Positions 7,948 to 14,507 of a stretch of DNA of 64,000 nucleotides are shown here, piece by piece. Origin of the DNA: Paraburkholderia podalyriae. GTDB taxonomy: Bacteria > Pseudomonadota > Gammaproteobacteria > Burkholderiales > Burkholderiaceae. The notes beneath the pieces were generated by a model that had not been told where the DNA came from, did not search any database, and saw only the letters and a list, made by a program, of their open reading frames with translations. The stretch's first letter is position 1; the number at the start of each line of letters is the position of its first letter. Made by a program: the position numbers and the translations under genes. The DNA lies in assembly GCF_014397785.1 (NCBI RefSeq), contig NZ_VZQQ01000018.1, forward strand, positions 62,001 through 126,000, written 5' to 3'.

Positions 7948-8510
7948 TTCACCATATCTCGAAGGGACCGCATTGAATCAGGATCGGCGGTCAGGCGGTC
8001 CGCGCACCCCTTGATTTTCTTATAGTAGACGCCGTTAGACAGGCCGCGATAGAGTCTATACGCTGCATCAACTGAATGCGCCTTGTCTAGCCAGTATTGC
8101 ATGTACTCTGTTCCTAATCCGATATTTGTTGCATCGTCGGTAAGTTGAGAGGAAGCATGTACCGCGGCAGCTTCCGCGAACAGTTGGTGCGTTTGCGCGT
8201 CGCTTGGCATATGGACCAACGTCTTTTGTGCCCTATATTTATAGACCTGTTGCACTGCGCCTTTCGTCATCTGCATCAAGCCTTTTGCAGTGCTACCGGC
8301 CGGCGAAGCGCTAGAGTCAAAGCGCGATTCCATGTAGATTTGGCAAATTACCAGATTGTCATCGAGAGTCGATTTGTTGTTCGCCCGCACCAACTGCCGA
8401 ATCTCGCGTAGGCGTGCCGAATCGTCAATCTGCACCGTTACCGGTGTGGTATCCGATTTCGGAGTAAGTTTCGCCTTGTGCTTCTTGATTACCTTGTGCG
8501 TCGTGGTCAT
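7944..8510 (-). CDS. Lysozyme/SLT-like protein, candidate T6SS peptidoglycan-hydrolase effector
   Basis: 188 residues without signal peptide or membrane segment. Around residues 58-80, QIYMESRFDSSASP and STAKGLMQMT match the catalytic glutamate region (ESxF...A.SP.GA.GLMQ) of soluble lytic transglycosylases. Downstream, NIGLGTEYMQYWL matches the NI..G..YL motif, but the usual AYNAG is replaced by AYRLYRGLSNGV, so it is a divergent lysozyme-fold member. A wall hydrolase lacking an export signal suggests a specialised route such as type VI secretion. The ATG at 8510 overlaps the previous stop as ATGA; an upstream GTG/other start at 8525 is possible. It is coupled to a TTR-like gene before and an exported protein after. 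Confidence 0.7.
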   Translation of the reverse strand: MTTTHKVIKKHKAKLTPKSDTTPVTVQIDDSARLREIRQLVRANNKSTLDDNLVICQIYMESRFDSSASPAGSTAKGLMQMTKGAVQQVYKYRAQKTLVHMPSDAQTHQLFAEAAAVHASSQLTDDATNIGLGTEYMQYWLDKAHSVDAAYRLYRGLSNGVYYKKIKGCADRLTADPDSMRSLRDMVK

Positions 8511-8956
8511 AGATATTTGTCCCACTTTGGATTAATCGGGACGTGTTCTTCGAAAACGTGGAGCGTCACGGATTCGGATTGTGCACCTGATATCTTAACG
8601 GTTCGGCCCTGTGCGTCCGTTCTGTGTTCTGCACTACCTCCATCTTCGCTGACGATTCGATACGGAATACCCTGCAAAGGCGTTCCGGTGTATTGGTCAG
8701 TTAACCGGAAATGCTGGTCGAAACGTTTCAGTGAGCGCCCGCGACAATCGCACGCCCATGCGTAACCCAGGGCTTCAGCCATGGCGTAACCGTTTGAATA
8801 CGACTTCAGCCTATCGAACGGAAACCATTCGCCGGTTTCGGCGTTCAGCGCCATTGCGGACGGCATTAGCGGGAAGTTTGAGTAGACTGAATAGGTGATA
8901 CGGCAAAGCATGCATTCTTCCTCGCCGCCGGTTTCATCCTGTTTCTGTTGTTCCAT
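8507..8956 (-). CDS. Protein with C-terminal transthyretin/Ig-like domain, candidate T6SS adaptor
   Basis: A 149-residue protein whose C-terminal half reads FRLTDQYTGTPLQGIPYRI, then GGSAEHRTDAQGRTVKISG and SVTLHVFEE. This is the pattern of the small transthyretin/Ig-like domains that occur at the ends of VgrG and PAAR proteins and beside their effectors, where they recruit cargo. The N-terminal half contains CMLC and CDC cysteine pairs and no known domain. AAAGAGG precedes the ATG. It is the first gene of the three-gene cassette, with an AT-rich leader (8990-9065) that may hold the promoter. No vgrG, hcp or PAAR gene is in the window, so the T6SS link is inferred. Confidence 0.6.
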   Translation of the reverse strand: MEQQKQDETGGEEECMLCRITYSVYSNFPLMPSAMALNAETGEWFPFDRLKSYSNGYAMAEALGYAWACDCRGRSLKRFDQHFRLTDQYTGTPLQGIPYRIVSEDGGSAEHRTDAQGRTVKISGAQSESVTLHVFEEHVPINPKWDKYL

Positions 8957-8989
8957 TTGACCTCTTTCGATTTTCCAGAACGCACCGGC

Positions 8990-9065
8990 AAATTAACCAT
9001 CTAAAGAATCCACGGTCAACAGGTTTAATTTGAGATTAAAAGGTTTTGACAAATATTCACAATGA
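8990..9065 (-). promoter_or_regulatory. AT-rich leader of the cassette
   Basis: This is the most AT-rich stretch in the region and lies directly upstream of the first cassette gene. On the minus strand it holds TTGTCA and TTGACC hexamers followed by several TA-rich candidate -10 boxes; no single promoter can be chosen by eye. Confidence 0.3.
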
Positions 9066-9089
9066 TTCCGAGCATGCCATGTTCAAGCG

Positions 9090-9182
9090 GAACTTTCCGA
9101 TGAGCCTCTTTTTCACAGTTGTATGGCTGGTTGTTGGCCCGCTGTGGTGAAAAGTGCCAGGGCATTATTTGAGCGATTCAGC
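9090..9182 (+). pseudogene. Decayed 3' end of a second DASS transporter
   Basis: Nucleotides align with 5361-5448 of the intact transporter gene. Translation gives FPMSLFFTVVWLVVGPLW, paralogous to the intact FLMSLFYMVAWLVVGPLW, followed by a TGA in place of the second Trp codon and an extra base in the last codons; GAGCGATTC after the stop is also shared. It is a non-functional remnant of a duplicated segment. Confidence 0.75.
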
Positions 9183-9289
9183 GTCCGCCGTCGAAAGCCC
9201 TGAATGCTCGTGCGGAGTTGGATCCGGCCGCCCTCTTCGGGGCAGTAACCGGTCCATAGCCGGAGCTTCGTACGTAGTCGCTGTTTCGT

Positions 9290-9372
9290 CAGTGGCTGCG
9301 GCCACCTGACCTGAAGAGTGCACTCTAAGTCAAGCGAAACGCGGTGTCAGCTACGCATCCGCGAGTGCGGGA
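9290..9372. repeat. Partial copy of the merR start/operator region
   Basis: CAGTGGCTGCGGCCACCTGAC (9290-9310, matching 6823-6843 inside merR) is joined directly to GAAGAGTGCACTCTAAGTC and CAAGCGAAACGCGGTGTCAG (matching 6889-6932). The 45 bp holding the merR start codon are missing. The right arm of the operator dyad is intact and the left arm damaged. Confidence 0.75.
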
Positions 9373-10063
9373 ACAGGCCCGCGTGCAGGAACGGCAAGCA
9401 CAACGCCTCCCCGAGCTGGAGGGCGTCAAGCAGACCCATAAGCGAGCGCACGCCGAGCGCACGCCAGATGATCGGAGCGCGGCTTACTGCCGGCGTCGCC
9501 CTCGCTTCAATCAAACTGTGGCTGCCCTTTGTCCACGAGGCAGGATCGCATCGAAATTTACGATCACGATTCATTAGTCGAACTTTGACCAAGTCCTTAA
9601 AGATCAGTTGACCCCAGCTATTTCCGCGCGCCTGCTCAGAAAGCCCGCGAAGTTTGATCGGCGAGAAACCGAGATTTTCCGCAAGCGCACCAATCTCCGC
9701 TGCGGCGCCGTCATCGTCGCTCGCCAGGAACACGACTCTCCTGCCACGATGTACGGCCGGATCCTGGTCAAGGACGGCAGCGACCAAATGGTTGAAGCCC
9801 CTAACCAGTCTTCCACCAGTGAAGGCCTGCGCGACGACCTTGGAAGAAGGCTGTCCTCCCAGTTCCTCAGGGGACACGCCGTAGGCACTGGACCCCGCTC
9901 GGTCGCAGCCTGGCCGACGCGATCGTCCCGCTGTGCACATGGGGAACCGAGAACATGGCGGAAATGACAAGCATCTTCGCCAAGCGCGACACTTTGCCCT
10001 AGCAGGATGCTGAAAACCCGCTGAGACGGACGACCCCCGCAGTCGAAAAAGCGCAGCAGTCAC
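9347..10063 (-). pseudogene. Truncated NAD(P)-binding F420-type oxidoreductase fragment
   Basis: About 100 residues in the middle of this frame match the C-terminal part of NADPH-dependent F420-reductase-like proteins: EELGGQPSSKVVAQAFTGG, RGFNHLVAAVL, GRRVVFLASDDDGAAAEIGALAENLGFSPIKL, and QLIFKDLVK. The N-terminal Rossmann GxGxxG half is absent; residues before SPEELGG are out-of-frame Arg/Cys-rich sequence, and residues after DLVK read through into the merR-operator repeat. The fragment is therefore not a working gene. It lies between the partial merR-region copy and the right direct repeat, in an island of debris. Confidence 0.6.
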
Positions 10064-10176
10064 GGCTTAGAAAGTGCGTAGCCCGTTACCGGTGATCTGC
10101 CTTCACTCACAGCCAGTCGGAGCAGTACGGGCGAATGACGAAGATTGCGGCTTGTCACCGGTCGGGCTCAGCGGAC
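10044..10176. repeat. Island-flanking direct repeat, right copy
   Basis: Same orientation as 6941-7076 with about 17 differences by eye. Shared blocks include GCGCAGCAGTC, GCCCGTTACCGGT, TACGGGCGAATGAC and AAGATTGCGGCTTGTCACC. It marks the right border of the accessory island. Confidence 0.8.
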
Positions 10177-10200
10177 AAACGCGAGCCATTGCAGGAACCA

Positions 10201-10224
10201 GCGGCGACCCCCTCAAGTCGCCGC
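10201..10224 (-). terminator. Hairpin downstream of the Asp-box protein gene
   Basis: GCGGCGAC and GTCGCCGC form an 8-bp perfect stem with an 8-nt loop, 10 bp past the stop codon of the minus-strand gene. A U-tract is lacking, so termination efficiency is uncertain. Confidence 0.45.
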
Positions 10225-10233
10225 CGCTTGCGC

Positions 10234-11895
10234 TTACGGCAATGTGATCTGACGGGTGAATTCGGCCGTCACGTTGGGAGCTGTGGCTGTGCCGAATACC
10301 GGGTAGATGGTTTTGGGCCCGCTGGCGGTCAGCCCCATGTAATCGCCGAGGAAATGGCCACGCGCCACAGGAGCGTTAAGTATATTGAACGAGGCCGTGG
10401 TCAGTCGCCGCTCGTTGCCCCAATTAGCGGAGCTCGTGCACGCGGACGAAGGCGAGATCGGGCAGAACAGCGCGAAATTGTCCGTACCCTCGGCGCCGGC
10501 AGACGTGTTCGTGTCGTTGCGAAAGTCGTAGTAGGTCACCACCACGGTCTTGCCGTCGCCCGAGGCCACCACTGCGGGGATGAAGGCCTGCTGACGGCAC
10601 GGGTTGGCGGCATTCGCCGGCGTCTTGTTGATCATCACCGGCGTCGACCAGGTGGCCCCACCGTCATCCGATTCGCTGAAGACAATCCCGGTGATCGCGA
10701 TTGACCCGGCACCGGGCGTGGTGCAGGTGGCTGTCGAAAAGCGATTGTCCTCCCACGCGAGATAGATTGCCCCCGTGACCGGGTTCACAGCGATACTGTA
10801 AAGAATGGCGGCATCGCGCACCGGCTGGCCGGTGTCCGGCGTGACCACTCCCGCTGCGCGCACCTGAATATCGTTGACGAACGTCGGTGTGCTCCAACTC
10901 GCGCCCTTATCCGTGGACTTGATATAGCCGATGCTGAGACCCGACGTTGTGACATTGATTGCAGTGAAGAAATCACGCAGGGTCCCATCAGGCAACACCC
11001 GTACGATGTTGTCGATCGTCTGTGCGTTCGTGCCCGGTTGATAGATCGGGGCGGCCGTGCTCCAGGTCACGCCGTTGTCGACGGATCGCGAGAAGAAGCT
11101 CGGGCCGGTGAAATTGAACTTGGAGACCGGAGCACCACCCGCTGCACGGTTGCGCAATTGACGCGCGATTTCGACACCGTCGTTTCCCGCGAGCAACTGA
11201 TCGCCGGCCTGGCTTGGCGGGAAAACGCTCAGTTGATCCCACACCGCATAGACGTAACCGTTCGCCGTCGGATCGGCGGTGAGCGAGTTCTTGTCATTGA
11301 GCGCGTGCGGCGAGGTGGTGCGGATCAGCGTCACGGGAGCCTGCCAACTCGCGCCGTGGTCGACTGAGCGGCTGACCAGCAACCCGCTATTGCGCGCCCC
11401 GAACGGAGTCGTCGGCTTCATCGGGTCGAACACCAACGAGAAGAAGAACGCGGTGCCGTCTTGTGCGAAGTCTACCCACGGATCGGAGGCGCGACGGAAT
11501 TTGCCGCCGGTGCAATCGGTAACGCCGGATGGGATCGTATTGGTCCACGTGCTGCCCGCATCGTTGGAGACGACGCCGACGAGTCCGCGTGAGCCACCGT
11601 CGTCCCAGCGGTCCTGCTGATGGCCGACGAGAAGGCGGGACGGGTTGGTCGGATCGGCCGCCAGCCATGGCTCGATCGACGTGGCCGGAAACAGGACGCT
11701 CCTGAATGCGGACTCCTGTGCGTTAATCTGGTCCGCAGTGCATCCGCTGAATGGATCGCCCGCGGCCACCGTGACGAGCGGGCCGACCACTTGCGCCTCG
11801 GCGCCTGGGACGATCGCGCACGTGAGCGCGATGACGCTGCCACCTGCAAAGCCGCGGGAAGCAGAACGGGATAGCCGTCTGAAAATCGATGTCAT
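10234..11895 (-). CDS. Exported sialidase-like (Asp-box/BNR repeat) protein
   Basis: A 553-residue secreted protein: a long signal peptide with a twin-Arg-free basic start and a hydrophobic core ending at EAQ, then a beta-propeller with five Asp-box motifs (S-x-D-x-G-x-x-W): SNDAGSTW, SVDHGASW, SVDNGVTW, STDKGASW and SDDGGATW. This is the sialidase-superfamily propeller; Asp boxes are structural, and the arginine triad needed for sialidase activity cannot be assigned by eye, so the substrate is unknown. The ATG at 11895 has GAGG upstream; an ORF start at 11955 would add 20 residues before the signal peptide. It stands alone between the accessory island and a deleted DUF4239 gene. Confidence 0.75.
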   Translation of the reverse strand: MTSIFRRLSRSASRGFAGGSVIALTCAIVPGAEAQVVGPLVTVAAGDPFSGCTADQINAQESAFRSVLFPATSIEPWLAADPTNPSRLLVGHQQDRWDDGGSRGLVGVVSNDAGSTWTNTIPSGVTDCTGGKFRRASDPWVDFAQDGTAFFFSLVFDPMKPTTPFGARNSGLLVSRSVDHGASWQAPVTLIRTTSPHALNDKNSLTADPTANGYVYAVWDQLSVFPPSQAGDQLLAGNDGVEIARQLRNRAAGGAPVSKFNFTGPSFFSRSVDNGVTWSTAAPIYQPGTNAQTIDNIVRVLPDGTLRDFFTAINVTTSGLSIGYIKSTDKGASWSTPTFVNDIQVRAAGVVTPDTGQPVRDAAILYSIAVNPVTGAIYLAWEDNRFSTATCTTPGAGSIAITGIVFSESDDGGATWSTPVMINKTPANAANPCRQQAFIPAVVASGDGKTVVVTYYDFRNDTNTSAGAEGTDNFALFCPISPSSACTSSANWGNERRLTTASFNILNAPVARGHFLGDYMGLTASGPKTIYPVFGTATAPNVTAEFTRQITLP

Positions 11896-12276
11896 GTTGT
11901 GCCTCGCGAATAAGGTAAGACGCTTGCGCATTGCCGGGCTTTCCGTCACCGGCACCCATCTGAAAACGACTTGTTCTTGCTACCGCCCTTCGAGAGTCGT
12001 ATCGATGCACGTCCGAAGCCACCTATGGCAACACACTAGGATGTTGCCGCCCGATTTGTCTGGAAAATTCGTCATGTATGCCAATTCGTGACAAGCCATC
12101 CTCATGGCTATTGATGTGGTATGGGGTTTGCAGAAGGACGATTGAAGCATGTATGCGCTTCCTGACCTGCGGCCATCCTGAATCCCGCTTCGCCGAGCAC
12201 CTTCGCGCGCGGCAGACGCTGATAGGACAGGTGACAGATGCCGCGCAGAAACGCGTGCCGCGAATTCGATGCGGGC
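11896..12276. other. Intergenic region without a recognisable gene
   Basis: 381 bp between the start of the Asp-box protein and the stop of the deleted DUF4239 gene. No frame with gene-like composition or conserved motif was found. It presumably carries the Asp-box gene promoter. Confidence 0.5.
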
Positions 12277-12699
12277 TCAACCCGGATGCAGCGAACTCAC
12301 CAGCGCCTTCAGATTGGACGGGCGCACATGGATCATGCCGCCACGCGGGCTGTCGATATCGGCGACGTCGAGATAGTTGACGAGCAGGGCGCGGACCGCG
12401 GCCGCATCGGCGGCCGGCAGCAGATCGGCGCGCACGTAGGCGGTACTGATGGCGCTCGCCTCCTCTTCTTCGTAATGGTCGCGAAGGTCGTAGCGGCCGA
12501 CCGCCATCGAGAACGTAAAGCCGATGATCAGCGCGAGCAGCGTCAGCGTCGCGGCCTGGATCACGCTGAAGTCGTCGTGGGCATCGTCGGCGATTTTTCT
12601 GAAGCGCCGCAACATCGTCGCGCCGATGCGCGCCGCCAGCCACATCAATGCGAACGACACGAGGAACACGAGCTCGGCATGATTCAGAACGTTTGGCAT
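12277..12699 (-). pseudogene. DUF4239 (bestrophin-like) gene with in-frame internal deletion
   Basis: 140 codons encode both ends of a DUF4239 membrane protein but not the middle. Residues 1-108 are the normal N-terminus: a first membrane helix, ADDAHDDFSVIQAATLTLLALIIGFTFSMAVGRYD, and the acidic helix through LLVNYLD. Residues from ADIDSPRGGMIHV to the end are the conserved C-terminal tail. Family members are usually about 260-270 residues, so roughly 120 residues, including the last two helices, are missing at the YLD/VADIDSP junction. The remaining reading frame is open, so a short product could be made, but it is unlikely to function as the family does. Confidence 0.65.
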
Positions 12700-12807
12700 G
12701 ACGCGCGTTTTTCTTTTGCTGAGGGTCTGGGAACGCTGACGGACTGCGGCGATGACGACGATGCATGCATATGCGCCTGCATGATAAGCGTCGCGGGCAG
12801 GCCGCGA

Positions 12808-13770
12808 CTAGCATCCCGCCCCACCGAACCTGCGCCGATACGTGCCCGGACTCGTCAACGTGATCCGGCGAAAATGCCGCCGCAACGACTCCTCGGACCC
12901 GAACCCCGCCAGCTCGGCGACGCGCGCCATCGGCAGCGGTGTCGCGGCTTCGAGCAATTCACGCGCAATCGCGACGCGCTCCCTGACGAGCCATTCATAA
13001 GGCGCCATGCCGGTCGCGTCGCGGAACTGCCGTTGCAGCGTGCGCGGGCTCATCGCCGCGCGCCCGGCGAGCGAGTGCAGCGTATGCGGCTCGGCCGCAT
13101 GGCTGCGCACCCAGTCCATCAGCTTCGCGATACGTCCGCTTTCGTCGCGCGGTATCGGGCGCGGCACGAACTGCGCCTGACCACCCTCGCGATGCGGCGG
13201 CACCACCAGCCGTTGCGCGACGCGATTCGCGACCGCGCTGCCATGATCGCGCCGCACCAGATGCAGCAGCATGTCGAGCCCGGCCGCCGATCCCGCCGAC
13301 GTGATCACCTGCCCTTCATCGACATACAGCGCATCGGGCTGCACGCGCAGCTGCGGGTAGCGCTGCTGCAACTTGTCCGCGTAACGCCAGTGGGTCGTCA
13401 CGGTCTTGCCGTCGAGCACGCCGGCCGCCGCGAGGACGAACACGCCCGAGCAGATCGAGCAGAGCCGCGCGCCGCGCTCATAGGCCGCGCGAAGCTTGCG
13501 CAGCAGCACGGCAGGCGGCACTTCGTCGGCATCGCGCCAACCCGGAATCACGATCGTGTCGGCGCTCGCGAGCAGCGTCAGCGTGTAGGGCGCGGCCAGC
13601 GTGATGCCGCCCGCCGCGCGGATCGGACCAGGTTCGCCCGCGCAGACCGCGAAGCGATACCAGGGCACGCCGAGCTCGGGCCGCTCGAGCGCGAACAGTT
13701 CGGTCACGCAGCCGAATTCGAAGGTGCAGAGCCGGTCGTAGGCCAGCGCGACGACGAGATGATTGTGCAT
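12808..13770 (-). CDS. ftrA: GlxA/FtrA-family AraC-type transcriptional regulator
   Basis: A 320-residue protein with an N-terminal DJ-1/PfpI (class I glutamine amidotransferase-like) domain, residues 1-175, including the nucleophile elbow CSICSGVFVLAAAG and SAGSAAGLDMLLHLV, and a C-terminal AraC double helix-turn-helix (SLAGRAAMSPRTLQRQFRDATGMAPYEWL and VAELAGFGSEESLRRHFRR). The domain order and the neighbouring rhodanese match the FtrA group. It would bind a small molecule in the cytoplasm and activate the divergent gene, whose start lies 121 bp away. The ligand is unknown. Confidence 0.85.
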   Translation of the reverse strand: MHNHLVVALAYDRLCTFEFGCVTELFALERPELGVPWYRFAVCAGEPGPIRAAGGITLAAPYTLTLLASADTIVIPGWRDADEVPPAVLLRKLRAAYERGARLCSICSGVFVLAAAGVLDGKTVTTHWRYADKLQQRYPQLRVQPDALYVDEGQVITSAGSAAGLDMLLHLVRRDHGSAVANRVAQRLVVPPHREGGQAQFVPRPIPRDESGRIAKLMDWVRSHAAEPHTLHSLAGRAAMSPRTLQRQFRDATGMAPYEWLVRERVAIARELLEAATPLPMARVAELAGFGSEESLRRHFRRITLTSPGTYRRRFGGAGC

Positions 13771-13891
13771 GGCGCGATGTTACCGAAGATTGACGATCAC
13801 GCCACTTATCCGGCGACCCGCCACCCGCCACAATCGACCGTGCCTGAAACGCGCGCGCCAGACCATCCGATCAACTCGACCCTTCCTTGAC

Positions 13892-14308
13892 ATGACTGAC
13901 GACCACCTCACCGCCGTCCCGAACGCCGTCACCGCGATCCCCGCCGCCGACAGCGCCGCCGCGCTCGCGCACTTCCACGCGTCGCTGCGCTTCGAAACCG
14001 ATTGCGCCGACGTGCACGCCGCCCTCGCGAGCGGCGCACCCGGCTTCGTACTGCTCGATGTGCGCAGTCCCGCGCTATTCGCGCAAGGCCACGTGCCGGG
14101 CGCGCTGAATCTGCCGCACGGCAAAATCGTCGCGTCGAAGCTCGCGGCCTATGCGCTGGACACGTTGTTCGTCACCTACTGCGCGGGCCCGCACTGCAAC
14201 GGCGCGGCGCGCGGCGCACTGCGGCTCGCCCAGCTTGGGCGGCCCGTCAAGCTGATGGCGGGCGGCGTCACCGGCTGGCTCGACGAGGGGTTCCCGCTGA
14301 GCCGCTGA
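13892..14308 (+). CDS. Rhodanese-like sulfurtransferase
   Basis: A 138-residue single rhodanese domain: VLLDVRSPALFAQGHVPGALNLPHGKI (CH2A-type motif), then the active-site loop TYCAGPHCNGA carrying the catalytic cysteine, and LMAGGVTGWLDEGFP at the end. It transfers sulfane sulfur or acts in redox or cyanide handling; the physiological donor is unknown. The ATG at 13892 is chosen because the domain begins 30-40 residues later as usual; the ORF from 13763 overlaps the divergent regulator. Genes of this kind are commonly adjacent to FtrA-type regulators, which probably activate them. Confidence 0.85.
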   Translation: MTDDHLTAVPNAVTAIPAADSAAALAHFHASLRFETDCADVHAALASGAPGFVLLDVRSPALFAQGHVPGALNLPHGKIVASKLAAYALDTLFVTYCAGPHCNGAARGALRLAQLGRPVKLMAGGVTGWLDEGFPLSR

Positions 14309-14507
14309 GCCGCCGGGACGCCGATCCGCCGTCCGAGCCGTGCTCCGATGCATAGCGTGGCTCGCAATCCGACACGCGTTCCAGCGCGGCATCCGCCGCC
14401 GTCCGCGCGCCCGTTTTGCCCCCTGTTCGCAAATCGCAAATAAGTTAAACAAAAGTTCGAAGAGTGCCGATAAGATGTTCAGCCGGACTCCTCCCGGCGG
14501 ACCCAAT

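Noticed and set aside
8990..9065. AT-rich segment considered as a replication origin or attachment site
   Set aside because: There are no iterons, DnaA-box clusters, tRNA end or integrase. It is simply the low-GC leader of the cassette.
9604..9888. Alternative minus-strand frame inside the oxidoreductase fragment
   Set aside because: It lacks family motifs; the other minus-strand frame across the same bases carries the F420-reductase-like sequence.
10135..10704. A 189-residue plus-strand frame beginning in the right direct repeat
   Set aside because: Most of it is antisense to the Asp-box protein. The part in the repeat is not preserved as a frame in the left copy at 6941-7076.
12238..13890. 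A 550-residue plus-strand open frame opposite the AraC-type regulator
   Set aside because: It is low-complexity Arg/His/Ala-rich sequence from reading a high-GC gene backwards. The minus strand encodes a full DJ-1/AraC regulator.
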